This document shows positions 45,413 through 53,491 of a DNA stretch of 64,000 bases, in pieces (the stretch's first letter is position 1; each line of letters starts with the position of its first letter). The stretch is from Phragmitibacter flavus. GTDB lineage: Bacteria > Verrucomicrobiota > Verrucomicrobiia > Verrucomicrobiales > Verrucomicrobiaceae. Both the position numbers and the translations under genes were made by a program. Location: NCBI RefSeq assembly GCF_005780165.1, contig NZ_VAUV01000008.1:186001-250000 (forward strand), given 5' to 3'. Under the pieces are notes generated by a model. It searched no databases, was not told the DNA's origin, and saw nothing but the letters and a program-made list of their open reading frames with translations.

Positions 45413-45694
45413 CCTGCTTTTTAAGCTTTCTGCGATTCGCTCTGGACTCATGCGCAGGTCAAGAACTGCATGCACGAAAACTCTTTTCCCCTCTATCGCG
45501 TGGAAGATGCCGAAAGGTGTCTTCGGGATGAGCAGGCTGTGAAACGGATGAGAGTAAATTGGAGCGGAGTTGGGGAAATGGCGAATTTGCTCAAGACAAT
45601 TGTCGAAGACGAAATAGAACGCATCCCCTCGACGAGAATATAGATCTAGAAACTCAATTTCGGCCCCCAGCAGGAACTCAACGTCAAACTCCAT
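45407..45694 (-). CDS. RelE/ParE-family toxin
   Basis: The 95-aa protein fits the RelE/ParE mRNA-interferase or gyrase-toxin fold: EAEIEF-like start (LGAEIEFLDLYSRRG), CLEQIRHFPNSAPIY, and strand-rich C-terminus (FGIFHAIEGKRVFVHAVLDLRM). It follows its antitoxin with a TAATG overlap at 45694. Toxin-antitoxin cassettes stabilise integron arrays by penalising loss of the cassette. Confidence 0.82.
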   Translation of the reverse strand: MEFDVEFLLGAEIEFLDLYSRRGDAFYFVFDNCLEQIRHFPNSAPIYSHPFHSLLIPKTPFGIFHAIEGKRVFVHAVLDLRMSPERIAESLKSRS

Positions 45695-45903
45695 TATTTT
45701 CCGATAACTGTCTTAATATCAGTCCACGGCCGAGAAGCGTGGCTTCCCGCTTTAAAGTCAGCATGTCTCTGCTCCAACAGACCCACAATTTCAGGATTGG
45801 GAGTAATATCCGAAGAGGTTGATAGCTGTTCCCATAGCTCCGTAGCGAGTTGAAACTTCTCGTCATTGGTAAGTTGTTGAACTTCTGGAAGCTGTTCGAT
45901 CAT
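45694..45903 (-). CDS. Addiction-module antitoxin (unstable antitoxin family)
   Basis: The 69-aa protein (MIEQLPEVQQLTNDEKFQLA..., ELWEQLSTSSD) matches the short 'putative addiction module component' antitoxins that pair with RelE/ParE toxins. It is mostly helical and acidic. The ATG at 45903 is chosen; the longer open frame upstream runs into the neighbouring attC-like element. It is translationally coupled to the toxin. Confidence 0.82.
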   Translation of the reverse strand: MIEQLPEVQQLTNDEKFQLATELWEQLSTSSDITPNPEIVGLLEQRHADFKAGSHASRPWTDIKTVIGK

Positions 45904-45952
45904 GATTGAGAATTTTATCGTGATTGTGACGAAGTGGCAAATGAATCTTGAA

Positions 45953-46075
45953 GCCAACAACCCCAGGCACAGCGGCAGCGGAGTGCGGCTCACCACCTGC
46001 ATGGTGGGAGGAAAGGCGGCGGCGGAAGCAGATGGCGTGATGCACAGAGCGGTTTGCTACAGCGCCTTGTTGACC
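45953..46075 (-). repeat. attC-like element
   Basis: The left end carries GCCAAC (45953) and the right end GTTGACC (46069). Inside is a hairpin CCACC-TGCAT-GGTGG. It lies in a 330-base stretch without a gene between the antitoxin and the DUF3592 gene. The rest of that stretch shows nothing recognisable. Confidence 0.45.
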
Positions 46076-46236
46076 GAAGCAGCTTCGCTAAAGAGGTTCG
46101 CGTGGTGCGCGGATTGGAATGACCACAGTGGGTTTGCACATCCAGGCCCGGTTGTTTAAAATCCCTCTTGCAGTTCGACGCTCCGTGTCAAAAAAATCCC
46201 TTGCTTCAAGGAGATGGTGGACCAAAAGAATCAACC

Positions 46237-46764
46237 ATGACCGTAATCCGTTCCCGGACAAAATCAGGCAGCAAGATCATGCTCATATTCGGGCTGGTCG
46301 CGATGTTGTTTTCCGTCATCTTCATTCCCCTTGGCGCCCGCTCCCTCGAAGAGGAAAGGCGTTTTGATGCCGAAGGCATCTCAGCACCAGCCATTGTCAC
46401 TTCAAAAAGAGTCCACGAAAGAAGAGAGTGGGATCGCGAGACCAAGCGAGAAAAAATCATCACCACCTACTACCTGACATATGCCTTCACGACCGACCAA
46501 GGCCAGCCAATCGAGACCGAGAACTCCGTGTCGAAAACACGGTGGGAAAAATCCACCGAACAAGAAAGCCTCCAGGTTCAGCATCTACCCACCGATCCCA
46601 CCAAGAACCGGATCGCTGGCGAGTCCGACCACACAACCACCCTCTTATTCGTCGGCCTTTCAGCCTTGGGCGGGCTCATCGGGCTGGGTTGCATCTTGAC
46701 CTACATTTGGAAAACCTTCGCCCCCTCTGGAAAACCAGCCCGTCGCCCAGACCAAACTTGGTAG
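46237..46764 (+). CDS. DUF3592-type membrane protein
   Basis: The 175-aa protein has two membrane helices (about residues 16-35 and 125-147). Between them is a beta-rich DUF3592-like domain (GISAPAIVTSKRVHERREW, YYLTYAFTTDQGQPI, LQVQHLPTDPTKNRIAG). It is one of only two cassette genes on the + strand, against the array direction. The ATG at 46237 is chosen over the open frame from 46168. Function unknown. Confidence 0.8.
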   Translation: MTVIRSRTKSGSKIMLIFGLVAMLFSVIFIPLGARSLEEERRFDAEGISAPAIVTSKRVHERREWDRETKREKIITTYYLTYAFTTDQGQPIETENSVSKTRWEKSTEQESLQVQHLPTDPTKNRIAGESDHTTTLLFVGLSALGGLIGLGCILTYIWKTFAPSGKPARRPDQTW

Positions 46765-46799
46765 TCAATCCGTCCCGGCCCGCCCGCCAAGAACCCCGC

Positions 46800-46851
46800 T
46801 CTATACAACAACAAACGCCCCCTCCGTTGTCCAGCAGCGCCATTGTTCGCC
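46800..46851 (-). repeat. Short attC-like element
   Basis: ACAAC...GTTGT arms around 46806-46830 and a terminal GTTCGCC core (46845-46851) directly before the stop of the next gene. The assignment is weak because the left core is unclear. Confidence 0.35.
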
Positions 46852-46856
46852 TTCGT

Positions 46857-47357
46857 TTAAATGTCACTACGGTTTTGGTTCTGTTGATGTAGCAATCCAG
46901 CAATGGCTGCTCCAATCAACATGAAAGCTCCGAGGCCAATGGAACCGCGAAGCAGCATGACCACAAGTGCCCAGAGACTGATGACGAGACCAAATCCAAG
47001 GAGTCCACGAATGATGTTCCGGGGCACGTCAGAGATGCCTGTTGCATTGGTAATCGTCACGGCAAGGCCAAAAATCACCGCAGCAATGGCCAGCCAATAG
47101 GGTAACTTGATCGGGCCTAGACCCACACTACCGTTCTGTCCGGTCAATGGAACGGTCATGCCAGTCAACATCGAGGACATCATCCCCGAGAGCATGCCTT
47201 CCATTCCAACCTTCTGGCCATTGATCGTCATGCTGTCTCGCAGATCGTCTGCCGTCAGCTTGATCGTTCCCCACTGCGCGAATAGAGATGCAACGGCAAA
47301 GACGATGGCGACGCTCAAAAGGATGATGCGGTTTCCTAGCTTTGGATTTGGTGTCAT
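46857..47357 (-). CDS. Cassette membrane protein, unknown function
   Basis: The 166-aa protein has about four hydrophobic segments: residues ~11-28 (IILLSVAIVFAVASLFAQW), ~85-104, ~117-135 and ~138-155. A polar extracytoplasmic loop lies between the first and second (TADDLRDSMTINGQKVG). No family is recognised. It is bounded by attC-like elements on both sides. Confidence 0.72.
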   Translation of the reverse strand: MTPNPKLGNRIILLSVAIVFAVASLFAQWGTIKLTADDLRDSMTINGQKVGMEGMLSGMMSSMLTGMTVPLTGQNGSVGLGPIKLPYWLAIAAVIFGLAVTITNATGISDVPRNIIRGLLGFGLVISLWALVVMLLRGSIGLGAFMLIGAAIAGLLHQQNQNRSDI

Positions 47358-47370
47358 GCTTTGTGATTAG

Positions 47371-47472
47371 GCGAACGTTGAGACATGGCGAGCTTCATAC
47401 ACTTGACCTGGGTCGAGGCTCTGACTGCGAGTTGAAGTTGTAGTGGTCCTGACGGCGGGTCAAGCGTTGGGA
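47371..47472 (-). repeat. attC site
   Basis: On the - strand it starts with CCCAACGC containing the stop context of the HEAT gene, continues with TTGACCC, later GGTCAAG (its complement), and ends CAACGTTCGCC. The paired TTGACC/GGTCAA arms act as L''/L' and the outer AAC/GTT cores as R''/R'. This is a well-formed integron recombination site of about 100 bases. Confidence 0.7.
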
Positions 47473-48308
47473 GTGATGTCCTGTTCTGCTTTGGGTTTGC
47501 AGGCTTCAATCGCATCTGCCAATCGTCGTGCGAAGTAGGGATCATCATCAAGTGTAAGGATCTCCGTGAAGCTCTTCAAGCGGTGATACAATCGAGGATC
47601 ACGGGTCTGCTCAGCAGCCTCAATGCTAAGAATGCTGACCTCATCGTCTCTCCACTCGTTGATCAACTCAGGCAGAAGAGCAGAGTCTCCTCGCCTGGCC
47701 AGACCAACCAGGCCCTCACCTCGGATCTCATGGTCAGCATCCCTCAATGCCTGGCGCAGGGCATCGCGGATGTCCGGCGAATCTGTATCGATCTGAGATC
47801 CTAGCCCAAAGACAGCCCAACTCCTGACATCACGGTCAGCATCGCGGGTCAGCTCAATGAGTGCCTCAATCGCACGAGGGTCCTGGTGCCCGGAAAGTCC
47901 GAACACCACTCCATACCTCACCAGCGGGTCGGAATGCATGGACAGACTGACGAGGGCGGAGATCGCTGATTCTGCGGAACGGTGCCCCAACCCAACGGCC
48001 GCGCGATGGATGACGTGAGGATCGGAATCACCAAGCAATTCGGTCAGTATCGCCACGCTCTCATCCTGAAAAGTGTGATCGCTCCAGCCTAGTTGAGCCA
48101 GAATATCGGCCCCGATTGCGCGATTCCCTGCATCGTCGCTACGACTGTAATCCCTGCCGAGGCGGAATTCCTCATCACCGCCCCGGTAGTGCAGCAACGC
48201 CAAGAGCACGTCACGATCATCGTCATCAATGGCTTCACGACAGCGCTGCGCAACTTCGCGACTCGGAGTAGGATCGCCTTCATAGCGTTCGTCGTGCCGT
48301 GTCTTCAT
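47460..48308 (-). CDS. HEAT-repeat protein
   Basis: The protein is about 282 aa and consists of tandem HEAT/PBS-lyase-type repeats: VHRAAVGLGHRS-like, SDPLVRYGVVFGLSGHQDPRAIEAL, DRDVRSWAVFGLGS and DHEIRGEGLVGLARRG. Such proteins bind other proteins; no enzymatic motif is seen. Its stop lies within the attC. The upstream TPR gene is only 47 bases away with no attC between, so the two form one cassette. Confidence 0.82.
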   Translation of the reverse strand: MKTRHDERYEGDPTPSREVAQRCREAIDDDDRDVLLALLHYRGGDEEFRLGRDYSRSDDAGNRAIGADILAQLGWSDHTFQDESVAILTELLGDSDPHVIHRAAVGLGHRSAESAISALVSLSMHSDPLVRYGVVFGLSGHQDPRAIEALIELTRDADRDVRSWAVFGLGSQIDTDSPDIRDALRQALRDADHEIRGEGLVGLARRGDSALLPELINEWRDDEVSILSIEAAEQTRDPRLYHRLKSFTEILTLDDDPYFARRLADAIEACKPKAEQDITPNA

Positions 48309-48355
48309 GACTTGGCAGAACGTAATGGATGAAGCGCGGCACGCAAGATCCCCTT

Positions 48356-48763
48356 TCAAATTGACGGTTTGTCGTCGTTGCCTCGACCAGTTTGTTCTGC
48401 TTTTTGTTCGATCTGATTGAAGCGTTTCCAGTTCTTGATTGCCAATTCGTCATCGGGTGCAACTTCCAATGCCCGAAGATACAGCTCTCGGGCTTCATCA
48501 GCATCTCCCAGACAATGCAGAGCGTCACCCTGCAAGCCAATTGGCGTCGGATTCTCCGGCTCCAACTGCTCTGCTCTTCTGAACCAATCCAGCGCTGCCT
48601 GGTAGTCCTGCAATTCGTAGTAGCAACTGCCGAGATACATCGGACTCCACGGATCTCTCGGATTCGCTTCGATGTCTTCCAAAAGAATGGGTAGTGCATC
48701 CTCCCAGCGGTGCTCTCTCATGATCCGCTTGGCTTCGTCTTGCAGAGTAGAAGGTGGAGTCAT
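48356..48763 (-). CDS. TPR-repeat protein
   Basis: The 135-aa protein has about three tetratricopeptide repeats (SPMYLGSCYYELQDYQAALD, ... IGLQGDALHCLGDADEAREL). It should form a small helical scaffold. It shares a cassette with the HEAT-repeat gene downstream, which suggests a joint role in protein binding. Confidence 0.82.
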   Translation of the reverse strand: MTPPSTLQDEAKRIMREHRWEDALPILLEDIEANPRDPWSPMYLGSCYYELQDYQAALDWFRRAEQLEPENPTPIGLQGDALHCLGDADEARELYLRALEVAPDDELAIKNWKRFNQIEQKAEQTGRGNDDKPSI

Positions 48764-48767
48764 TTGT

Positions 48768-48884
48768 GCGGAACGTCTAAACTGTGCGGACCGCCGTGCG
48801 GGGTGGGCGGGTCAACCTATGAAAAGTATGGCCGACAGAGCAGCCCCGGCACTCATCAACCAAAGCTACTTTGTAGGGTTCGGT
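48768..48884 (-). repeat. attC-like element
   Basis: The left core is GCGGAAC (48768-48774) and the right core GTTCGGT (48878-48884), which overlaps the yoeB stop region. The interior is GC-rich with GTGCGGACCGCC-type arms. The secondary structure is less clear than in other sites. Confidence 0.5.
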
Positions 48885-49144
48885 TATTTTTTGTAATGGT
48901 AGCGAAGTTGGATCAACAGTATCCCTGACTCAATCTGTCGATACACCATACGATGCTCTTCGGTGATCCGGCGAGACCAATAACCCGAGAGCCCTTGCCG
49001 AAGAGGTTCCGGTTTGCCGATCCCTTCGAGAGGTGATCTGAGAGTGTCTTTGATCAGTTCGTTGATTCTCTTCAGCACCTTTTTGTCCATCTGAAGCCAG
49101 TATTGGTAATCTTCCCAAGACTGTGCGGTGAAAGAGAGGTTCAC
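48884..49144 (-). CDS. yoeB: YoeB-family toxin (Txe/YoeB)
   Basis: The 86-aa mRNA interferase matches YoeB closely in pattern: SWEDYQYWLQMDKKVLKRIN, KPEPLRQGLSGYWSRRI, TEEHRMVYR and the C-terminal YHY. It cleaves ribosome-bound mRNA. The start is GTG at 49144, overlapping the antitoxin stop (GTGA). The cassette lies between two attC-like elements. Confidence 0.9.
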   Translation of the reverse strand: MNLSFTAQSWEDYQYWLQMDKKVLKRINELIKDTLRSPLEGIGKPEPLRQGLSGYWSRRITEEHRMVYRQIESGILLIQLRYHYKK

Positions 49145-49398
49145 GCGTCGAGGTCAATATCTTTGTGGATCAGATTGCCCTTCTCAGCTTCTTCAATCGA
49201 GTCAAAAAGGCGTTTTGCGTTAGCGGGGCTACGAAGAAGGTAGGCGGTTTCCTGAAGGGACTCGTAATCATCCAATGAGATCATTACCACCGCTTGATCT
49301 CGATTGCGCGTAATGATGACGGGATCCCGGTCCAGGCAAACTCGATTCATGGTGGAAGCCAAATTCTCCCTAGCGGCGGTGTAGGTAATGGCGGTCAT
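49141..49398 (-). CDS. yefM: YefM/Phd-family antitoxin
   Basis: The 85-aa antitoxin has the YefM DNA-binding N-terminus (ITYTAARENLASTMNRVC, DRDPVIITRNRDQAVVMISL, DDYESLQETAYLLRSP). It neutralises YoeB and represses the operon. It sits upstream of yoeB with a 4-base overlap. Confidence 0.9.
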   Translation of the reverse strand: MTAITYTAARENLASTMNRVCLDRDPVIITRNRDQAVVMISLDDYESLQETAYLLRSPANAKRLFDSIEEAEKGNLIHKDIDLDA

Positions 49399-49453
49399 AT
49401 GGACAGGAACATGACCATGTTTGGGCCAATGTCAAATTTTTTGGCCGGCCGCT

Positions 49454-49534
49454 TCGGATCTGACGATGGTAAGTGGAAAGCTTTGATGACACGACACATG
49501 CCATCCGAGCCGTTGCCTGCATCCGTTTTGCTCG
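49454..49534 (-). repeat. attC-like element, family 1 copy 1
   Basis: Closely similar to the elements at 51546 and 53385: TCGGATC..GACG, GATGACACGACA, CCGAGCCG.TGCCTG and CCGTTTTG. A further ~95 bases to the next gene stop (49535-49630) hold no recognisable feature. Confidence 0.6.
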
Positions 49535-49630
49535 CTCTCTTGTCGGTGATTCATTGTGCTTCCAGCCGGCAGCCGTAGTTCTTGATCGGCAGTTCGTCTG
49601 GACAGGCCCAGACGCTGCCAGCCAAGCTTG

Positions 49631-49981
49631 CTATCGGAGAGGGCTAGATCCACCAAGAATGCGATAATCGTCTTCCTCCCCATCGAATTCCGGGTAGAAA
49701 ATAAATCCCTTCGGACAACTGCCAAATACAAAGGTCCAGAAACTGATTTCATACAATTTTGTCACTCTGAACGTGGGCGCACGACCGATCGCGCGGGCTT
49801 GGCGCACCATCTCTCGAACTCGCCCCTCACTCTGCACGCTGGCCCACATCCGCTCGCGAGCGGTCAACTCGTCGGGTGCAAAGATCTTCCGCCCCGTGAA
49901 AAATCCGTAGAGTGGATTCTCGTCTCCCTCACATTCGATGTGTAGGCCCTCGGCGTTGATGATGCTCTGGTAGAATGGCAT
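49631..49981 (-). CDS. Cassette protein related to the gene at 55591
   Basis: The 116-aa protein of unknown function shares a pattern with the 109-aa protein at 55591: start MPFYQ (MPTYQ), GFFTGRKIFAPDE (GFYTSRRAAAPNSEE), and a C-terminal GFIFYPEFDGEEDD (GLAFYPFDPDEDD). This points to a cassette-borne family. No enzymatic motif is seen. The attC side on its left is degenerate. Confidence 0.7.
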   Translation of the reverse strand: MPFYQSIINAEGLHIECEGDENPLYGFFTGRKIFAPDELTARERMWASVQSEGRVREMVRQARAIGRAPTFRVTKLYEISFWTFVFGSCPKGFIFYPEFDGEEDDYRILGGSSPLR

Positions 49982-50173
49982 GGTTGGCTGATGCCTCGCT
50001 ATGAATGACAGGGCGGTTGGACACAGTTCTTCGGGCGAACGTCAAAATTGAACGAAGCCGCTTCGCGGGGGTGGGGTTGGTGCGGGACGTGGATCGACAT
50101 GAACAAGGTGGGTTTACAAAGATGTCAGGGACCTCAGGCGGGCGCTTGAGGGTGCGGCCCCGCATTCGCCAGG

Positions 50174-50911
50174 CTATTTGCTCCTCTTGGTTTCCTCGCT
50201 TTTCATTTTGATTGTAGACGCATCGTCATCGCCCGTCCTAAACCATTCTAACGACTCCTTGATTCGGCCGGCATAGAAGGTGTAGGGAATCTAGCCGTGA
50301 CCACCCTCAGGTGAATGCCAGAAGTAATACCTCTTGCCCTTTGCGTTCTGGGGATGCGCAAACCATGATTGCTGAAAGCGAGACATGGCGATACAGAAAC
50401 CTCGGATCATCGGGTTCTCAAACGATGAGGATAAGATTGCATGCCCACTCGACGACCATCCAAGCGTGAACACCCAACCTTCGCGGATCGCGTGTGACAT
50501 CTCGACATCCTTGATGACATCGGCAATAAAATCTTCACTCGTAAATCTTGCTTCCTTGCTGGGAAACGCCCTGCTCGGCCAAAAGATCGTCGAGTCGTTC
50601 AGTGTCCCTCAGACCGGCGCAACCAGTGGCGCCACAATGAAGTCTTGCGGGGTGCCGTGGGCAATAATGACCTTCGCGCAAAATGGCAAGAACTCGGCAC
50701 CACCCGGTCCGACAGGAAGAATCACAAGTAGCCCATATTCTTTTGGGGTCTCAGCGGGAACCAGCTTGTGGCGAATCAGGAAGTAGCGTTTGTTGGTATC
50801 GCCCCCGACGGTGTGTTCCTCGGTCGTCACTGACTTATCGATCTCCTGCGCTTGACCGCCGGGATACACCACACAAAAGAGAAGCAAGACTAAGCTGAAC
50901 AGCGTTTTCAT
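50174..50911 (-). pseudogene. Alpha/beta hydrolase cassette broken by two in-frame stops
   Basis: One reading frame from the ATG at 50911 (signal peptide MKTLFSLVLLLFCVVYPGG) to the stop at 50174 is interrupted by TGA at 50609-50611 and TAG at 50291-50293. Read across them, the ~245 codons give LVILPVGPGG, ...FTLGWSSSGHA (nucleophile elbow GWSSSG) and HSPEGGHG-x-IPYTFY, with the catalytic His. Both stops sit where Trp would be natural (APV-x-GTLND, GHG-x-IPY), as if TGG had mutated to TGA and TAG. This is most simply a decaying secreted hydrolase gene. Confidence 0.8.
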
Positions 50912-50935
50912 CGTGGCAGGCGGACTCTTTTCTTG

Positions 50936-51045
50936 GCCGAACGATCCAAGCTTGGAGCCCACCGCCGAGTGGCGCTGGCTGTGCCAGAGCGAAGCGGAGC
51001 AGAGGCCGTGAGCTCGGCGGTGGTTCGCTGCAACACTTGTTAGGC
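50936..51045 (-). repeat. attC site with GTTAGGC core
   Basis: On the - strand it begins GCCTAACAAGTG, which overlaps the GNAT stop codon, and ends ATCGTTCGGC. The arms ACCACCGCCGAG and CTCGGCGGTGG pair over 11 bases. This is the clearest R''-to-R' attC of the left half, about 110 bases. Confidence 0.8.
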
Positions 51046-51522
51046 GACGGTTGTTGGCGTGAGTTCAAGGTAGTAAGCGGTATCGCACCGAGCAGCCAGA
51101 TGCTCGGGAACATAGGGACGAAAGCCGTATCGCTCGTAAAGCAACACCGCCTCGCGTAGCACAGAGGCCGTCTCTAACACCACTCGCGTAAAGCCAAGAG
51201 CAGACGCCCTCGCCAAACCGTGTTCGAGGAGGCGGCGCCCCAGACCCTGCCCTCGTGCGGAACGGGCCAAATACATCTTACGGAGTTCGCAGGTGGATGG
51301 TGAAACCCGAAAGAGTCCGACTGTGCCAAGCACCTGACCCGAATCACCAACCAGAATATCAAAGGTGCCGCCCGCGGCGTGATAGGAGGCGTGAATGTCG
51401 TGCAGGTCGCAGTCTGTTCCGTCCGGGTCGGGAGTGAGGCCATACTCGGCCAAGACGCTAAAGACTAGGTTCTCGACCGCGACTCGGTCATCGTTGGTTG
51501 CTGGTCGGAGACTATGTTGCAT
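51040..51522 (-). CDS. GNAT-family N-acetyltransferase
   Basis: The 160-aa protein has the GNAT acetyl-CoA motif: LRKMYLARSARGQGLGRRLL (Q/RxxGxG/A), GLARASALGFTRVVLET and LLYERYGFRPY. Substrate unknown; cassette GNAT proteins often modify antibiotics or toxins, but no subfamily is clear. Its stop TAA is part of the attC core GCCTAAC, a hallmark of integron cassettes. Confidence 0.88.
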   Translation of the reverse strand: MQHSLRPATNDDRVAVENLVFSVLAEYGLTPDPDGTDCDLHDIHASYHAAGGTFDILVGDSGQVLGTVGLFRVSPSTCELRKMYLARSARGQGLGRRLLEHGLARASALGFTRVVLETASVLREAVLLYERYGFRPYVPEHLAARCDTAYYLELTPTTVA

Positions 51523-51545
51523 TACGAGGAAGACGCGCGTTGTCG

Positions 51546-51638
51546 CCTAACTCTTCGAATCAGGCGACGGCGAAGCGGGAGGCGTCGATGACACGACAGA
51601 TGCCATACGAGCCGCTGCCTGCATCCGTTTTGTTCGTC
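51546..51638 (-). repeat. attC-like element, family 1 copy 2
   Basis: Homologous to the elements at 49454 and 53385. The left core is GCCTAAC (51545-51551) and the right core GTTCGTC (51632-51638). The block GATGACACGACAGATGCCAT is shared with 53385 with one change. Confidence 0.7.
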
Positions 51639-51666
51639 CTTGGTGATTCTGATGTGTGCGGCTGCC

Positions 51667-52098
51667 TCATCGTGGGGGTGTGTCTGAGTCCGGAATGGTG
51701 TAGCACTCCATCGTGCCAATGCCGAATGACTGCAGAAAAACAACGATGCGTAAACGAGTAGCCTCACCAAATGCCTCCTCAGAGGTAAAGGTGAATCCCC
51801 AACGATTGAAGGTGCCGCAAATCGGCGCAGCCTCTGAAGTGGCTAAACGAAAAGCAACTGTCCGCCCGTGGCTCAGTTGCTTGGAGCGGAGCTGACGGAG
51901 CATCGTGCTACCAATCGTAGCGTCTGTCTCTGACTGCTCCAGTAAGCACTCCAATTGCTGATACTCGGCAACCTCCAGCCACTCATCCTCAAGGACGGCC
52001 TCTGGGAAAGACTGCAACAATCTGTCAGCGGCACCAGAGTAGGCGAGCCACAGGACGGTCTCGTAAATCGGGATGCTCAATCTGCATACATGAGTCAT
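51667..52098 (-). CDS. Cassette protein, unknown function
   Basis: The protein is about 143 aa, soluble and helical at its N-terminus (YETVLWLAYSGAADRLLQ, ECLLEQSETDATIG) with a strand-rich C-terminal half. No domain is recognised. The ATG at 52098 is chosen because the frame upstream of it runs through the attC at 52123. Confidence 0.65.
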   Translation of the reverse strand: MTHVCRLSIPIYETVLWLAYSGAADRLLQSFPEAVLEDEWLEVAEYQQLECLLEQSETDATIGSTMLRQLRSKQLSHGRTVAFRLATSEAAPICGTFNRWGFTFTSEEAFGEATRLRIVVFLQSFGIGTMECYTIPDSDTPPR

Positions 52099-52122
52099 TC
52101 TCGGATGGTGCTCTCGAAGTTG

Positions 52123-52250
52123 GGCGAACGTTCGAGCTAACCTGCCCGCGGAGGCGAGCGGCGTAAGCCCGGGCTGCAAGGTTAGCTCGCGTGCGGCGGC
52201 CGGGCTTACGCCGCTTTCCGTAGGGGGTCAGGTTGACCGAGGGATTAGGC
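52123..52250 (-). repeat. Complex attC-like element with two interleaved perfect inverted repeats
   Basis: An 11-bp perfect repeat (CGAGCTAACCT, 52133-52143 with 52179-52189) is interleaved with a 15-bp perfect repeat (GCGGCGTAAGCCCGG, 52158-52172 with 52200-52214). The left core is GGCGAAC at 52123 and the right side carries GATTAGGCC near 52242. The A-B-A'-B' order suggests two fused attC sites or an alternative fold. Confidence 0.6.
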
Positions 52251-52279
52251 CGCACTTGATAACTGCACAGGGGCTTGGA

Positions 52280-52657
52280 CTATGCATTGAGACGCCAGGG
52301 CGGATGCCGGCGATTTACGCCAGCCCAGTAAATGCAGACCGCATTGCCCGTTGGGTCTTGCAGGCGGGCCTCGCGCCAAAGCCAGGGTTCATCTTTTGGA
52401 CCGCTGATAAACGAGTAGCCCATTGCCTTGAGTTCCTCAACTTTATGGTCTAGTTCCGGACACTCGAAGTAGACCACCACACCACCTGTTGATGATTTGT
52501 CCTGACTGAGATGGACCGAGAAGGTCGACTCTCCATCGGGACACTCGAATCTTGCGTAGTGAGGCGAGCTGACAATGAGCTTCAGGCCGAGGCCGACGTA
52601 AAACTGCACGGAGGCAGCTATGTCGAGTGCAGGAACCGTGACTTGATTGAGTCGCAT
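52280..52657 (-). CDS. VOC (glyoxalase/bleomycin-resistance) superfamily protein
   Basis: The 125-aa protein has the paired beta-alpha-beta-beta-beta units of the VOC fold: LNQVTVPALDIAASVQFYVG and, in the second half, YFECPELDHKVEELKAMGY, GPKDEPWLWREARLQDPTGN. Metal-binding positions are partly conserved. Possible roles are metal-dependent lyase or drug sequestration. The ATG at 52657 is chosen; the long frame upstream is inside the attC. Confidence 0.85.
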   Translation of the reverse strand: MRLNQVTVPALDIAASVQFYVGLGLKLIVSSPHYARFECPDGESTFSVHLSQDKSSTGGVVVYFECPELDHKVEELKAMGYSFISGPKDEPWLWREARLQDPTGNAVCIYWAGVNRRHPPWRLNA

Positions 52658-52684
52658 GACGAGGGCGGTAGGTGTGGTTGTGCG

Positions 52685-52808
52685 GCGTAACGTCGAGGCC
52701 TGGCACCCGCTACCGGGAGCGCCCCTCCGCTTCAGGTTGAGGTTTGTCGCTACCCTCAGACTTCGACTGGGAACGGGTAGCGGGTTGATCAATGCCGGCT
52801 TGTTCTGA
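52685..52808 (-). repeat. attC site, family 2 copy 1
   Basis: The arms ACCCGCTACC (52705-52714) and GGTAGCGGGT (52776-52785) pair perfectly. The left core is GCGTAAC and the right GTTCTGA. The element closely resembles that at 57653 (shared GGGAGCGCCCCTCCGCTTCA). Its sequence encodes the last ~33 codons of the gene at 52710. Confidence 0.75.
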
Positions 52809-53372
52809 TTCTTCTTTTTCTGCGGCCTTTTCGTATCGCTTATAGGGTAGACGCGCATCACAAAACGCAAGCAGATCCTTGGCGCTCTTGCTGTCAGCCA
52901 TGAATCCATACCACCCCGACATGCCGGGATAGGCAGTCACATAAAAATTACAGCACTCCCAGCAGATCGACGTCTCACCAGCCAGTCTACCTCCACGATA
53001 CAGGCGATATCCGTAGACTGCGCCATGGCACATCGCTTGACTCCAGTAATTGGGCGCCTGATAGCTCCAAAGCTCAAGAAATTCATCAAGCTCGCTCTCG
53101 GTCAAGGTTACGCTTCCGTAAACAGGGGTTGTCGATCCATAGGGGCGAAGTGGAAAAGTCTCCTCTCGCTCATCCACAGCCTCTCCCTTCAACAAAAAGA
53201 CTTCAACCTTCGCGATGCCCTCAGTATCTGAAAACAGCTCAATCGCCTTACGATGGAAGCGCCCAACCGTTGCATCGCGCCACCCGCCGAGAAGTCCGAA
53301 GTAAACGGCGCAAACTCCAACGATTAACCACGGCAGCCACTTACTGCCCCTATGTATCCACTTGCGCATCAA
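52710..53372 (-). CDS. Membrane-anchored cassette protein with attC-encoded tail
   Basis: The 220-aa protein has one N-terminal membrane helix (WLPWLIVGVCAVYFGLLGG) and a soluble outer domain with paired cysteines (TSICWECCNFYV). No family is recognised. The last ~33 residues, ending KPQPEAEGRSR, are encoded within the attC element. They closely match the tail of the unrelated protein at 57676. The tail is charged and looks disordered. Confidence 0.75.
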   Translation of the reverse strand: MMRKWIHRGSKWLPWLIVGVCAVYFGLLGGWRDATVGRFHRKAIELFSDTEGIAKVEVFLLKGEAVDEREETFPLRPYGSTTPVYGSVTLTESELDEFLELWSYQAPNYWSQAMCHGAVYGYRLYRGGRLAGETSICWECCNFYVTAYPGMSGWYGFMADSKSAKDLLAFCDARLPYKRYEKAAEKEESEQAGIDQPATRSQSKSEGSDKPQPEAEGRSR

Positions 53373-53384
53373 TTTTTAGTAGAA

Positions 53385-53471
53385 AGTCTCGGATCAGGTG
53401 ACGGCAAGCGGAAAGCGTCGATGACACGACAGATACCATTCGAGCCGTTGCCTGAATCCGTTTTGTTCGGC
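53385..53471 (-). repeat. attC-like element, family 1 copy 3
   Basis: Matches 49454 and 51546 along its length (GGATCAGG.GACGGC, GATGACACGACAGAT, CGAGCCGTTGCCTG). The right core is GTTCGGC (53465-53471). The left core is degenerate. Confidence 0.65.
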
Positions 53472-53491
53472 ATCTTGTTGTGCCTGGGAAA

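Noticed and set aside
52658-52909. N-terminal extension of the VOC-family frame
   Set aside because: It runs through an attC element in a frame giving basic low-complexity sequence (NLNLKRRGAPG), which is a by-product of the element and not a protein start.
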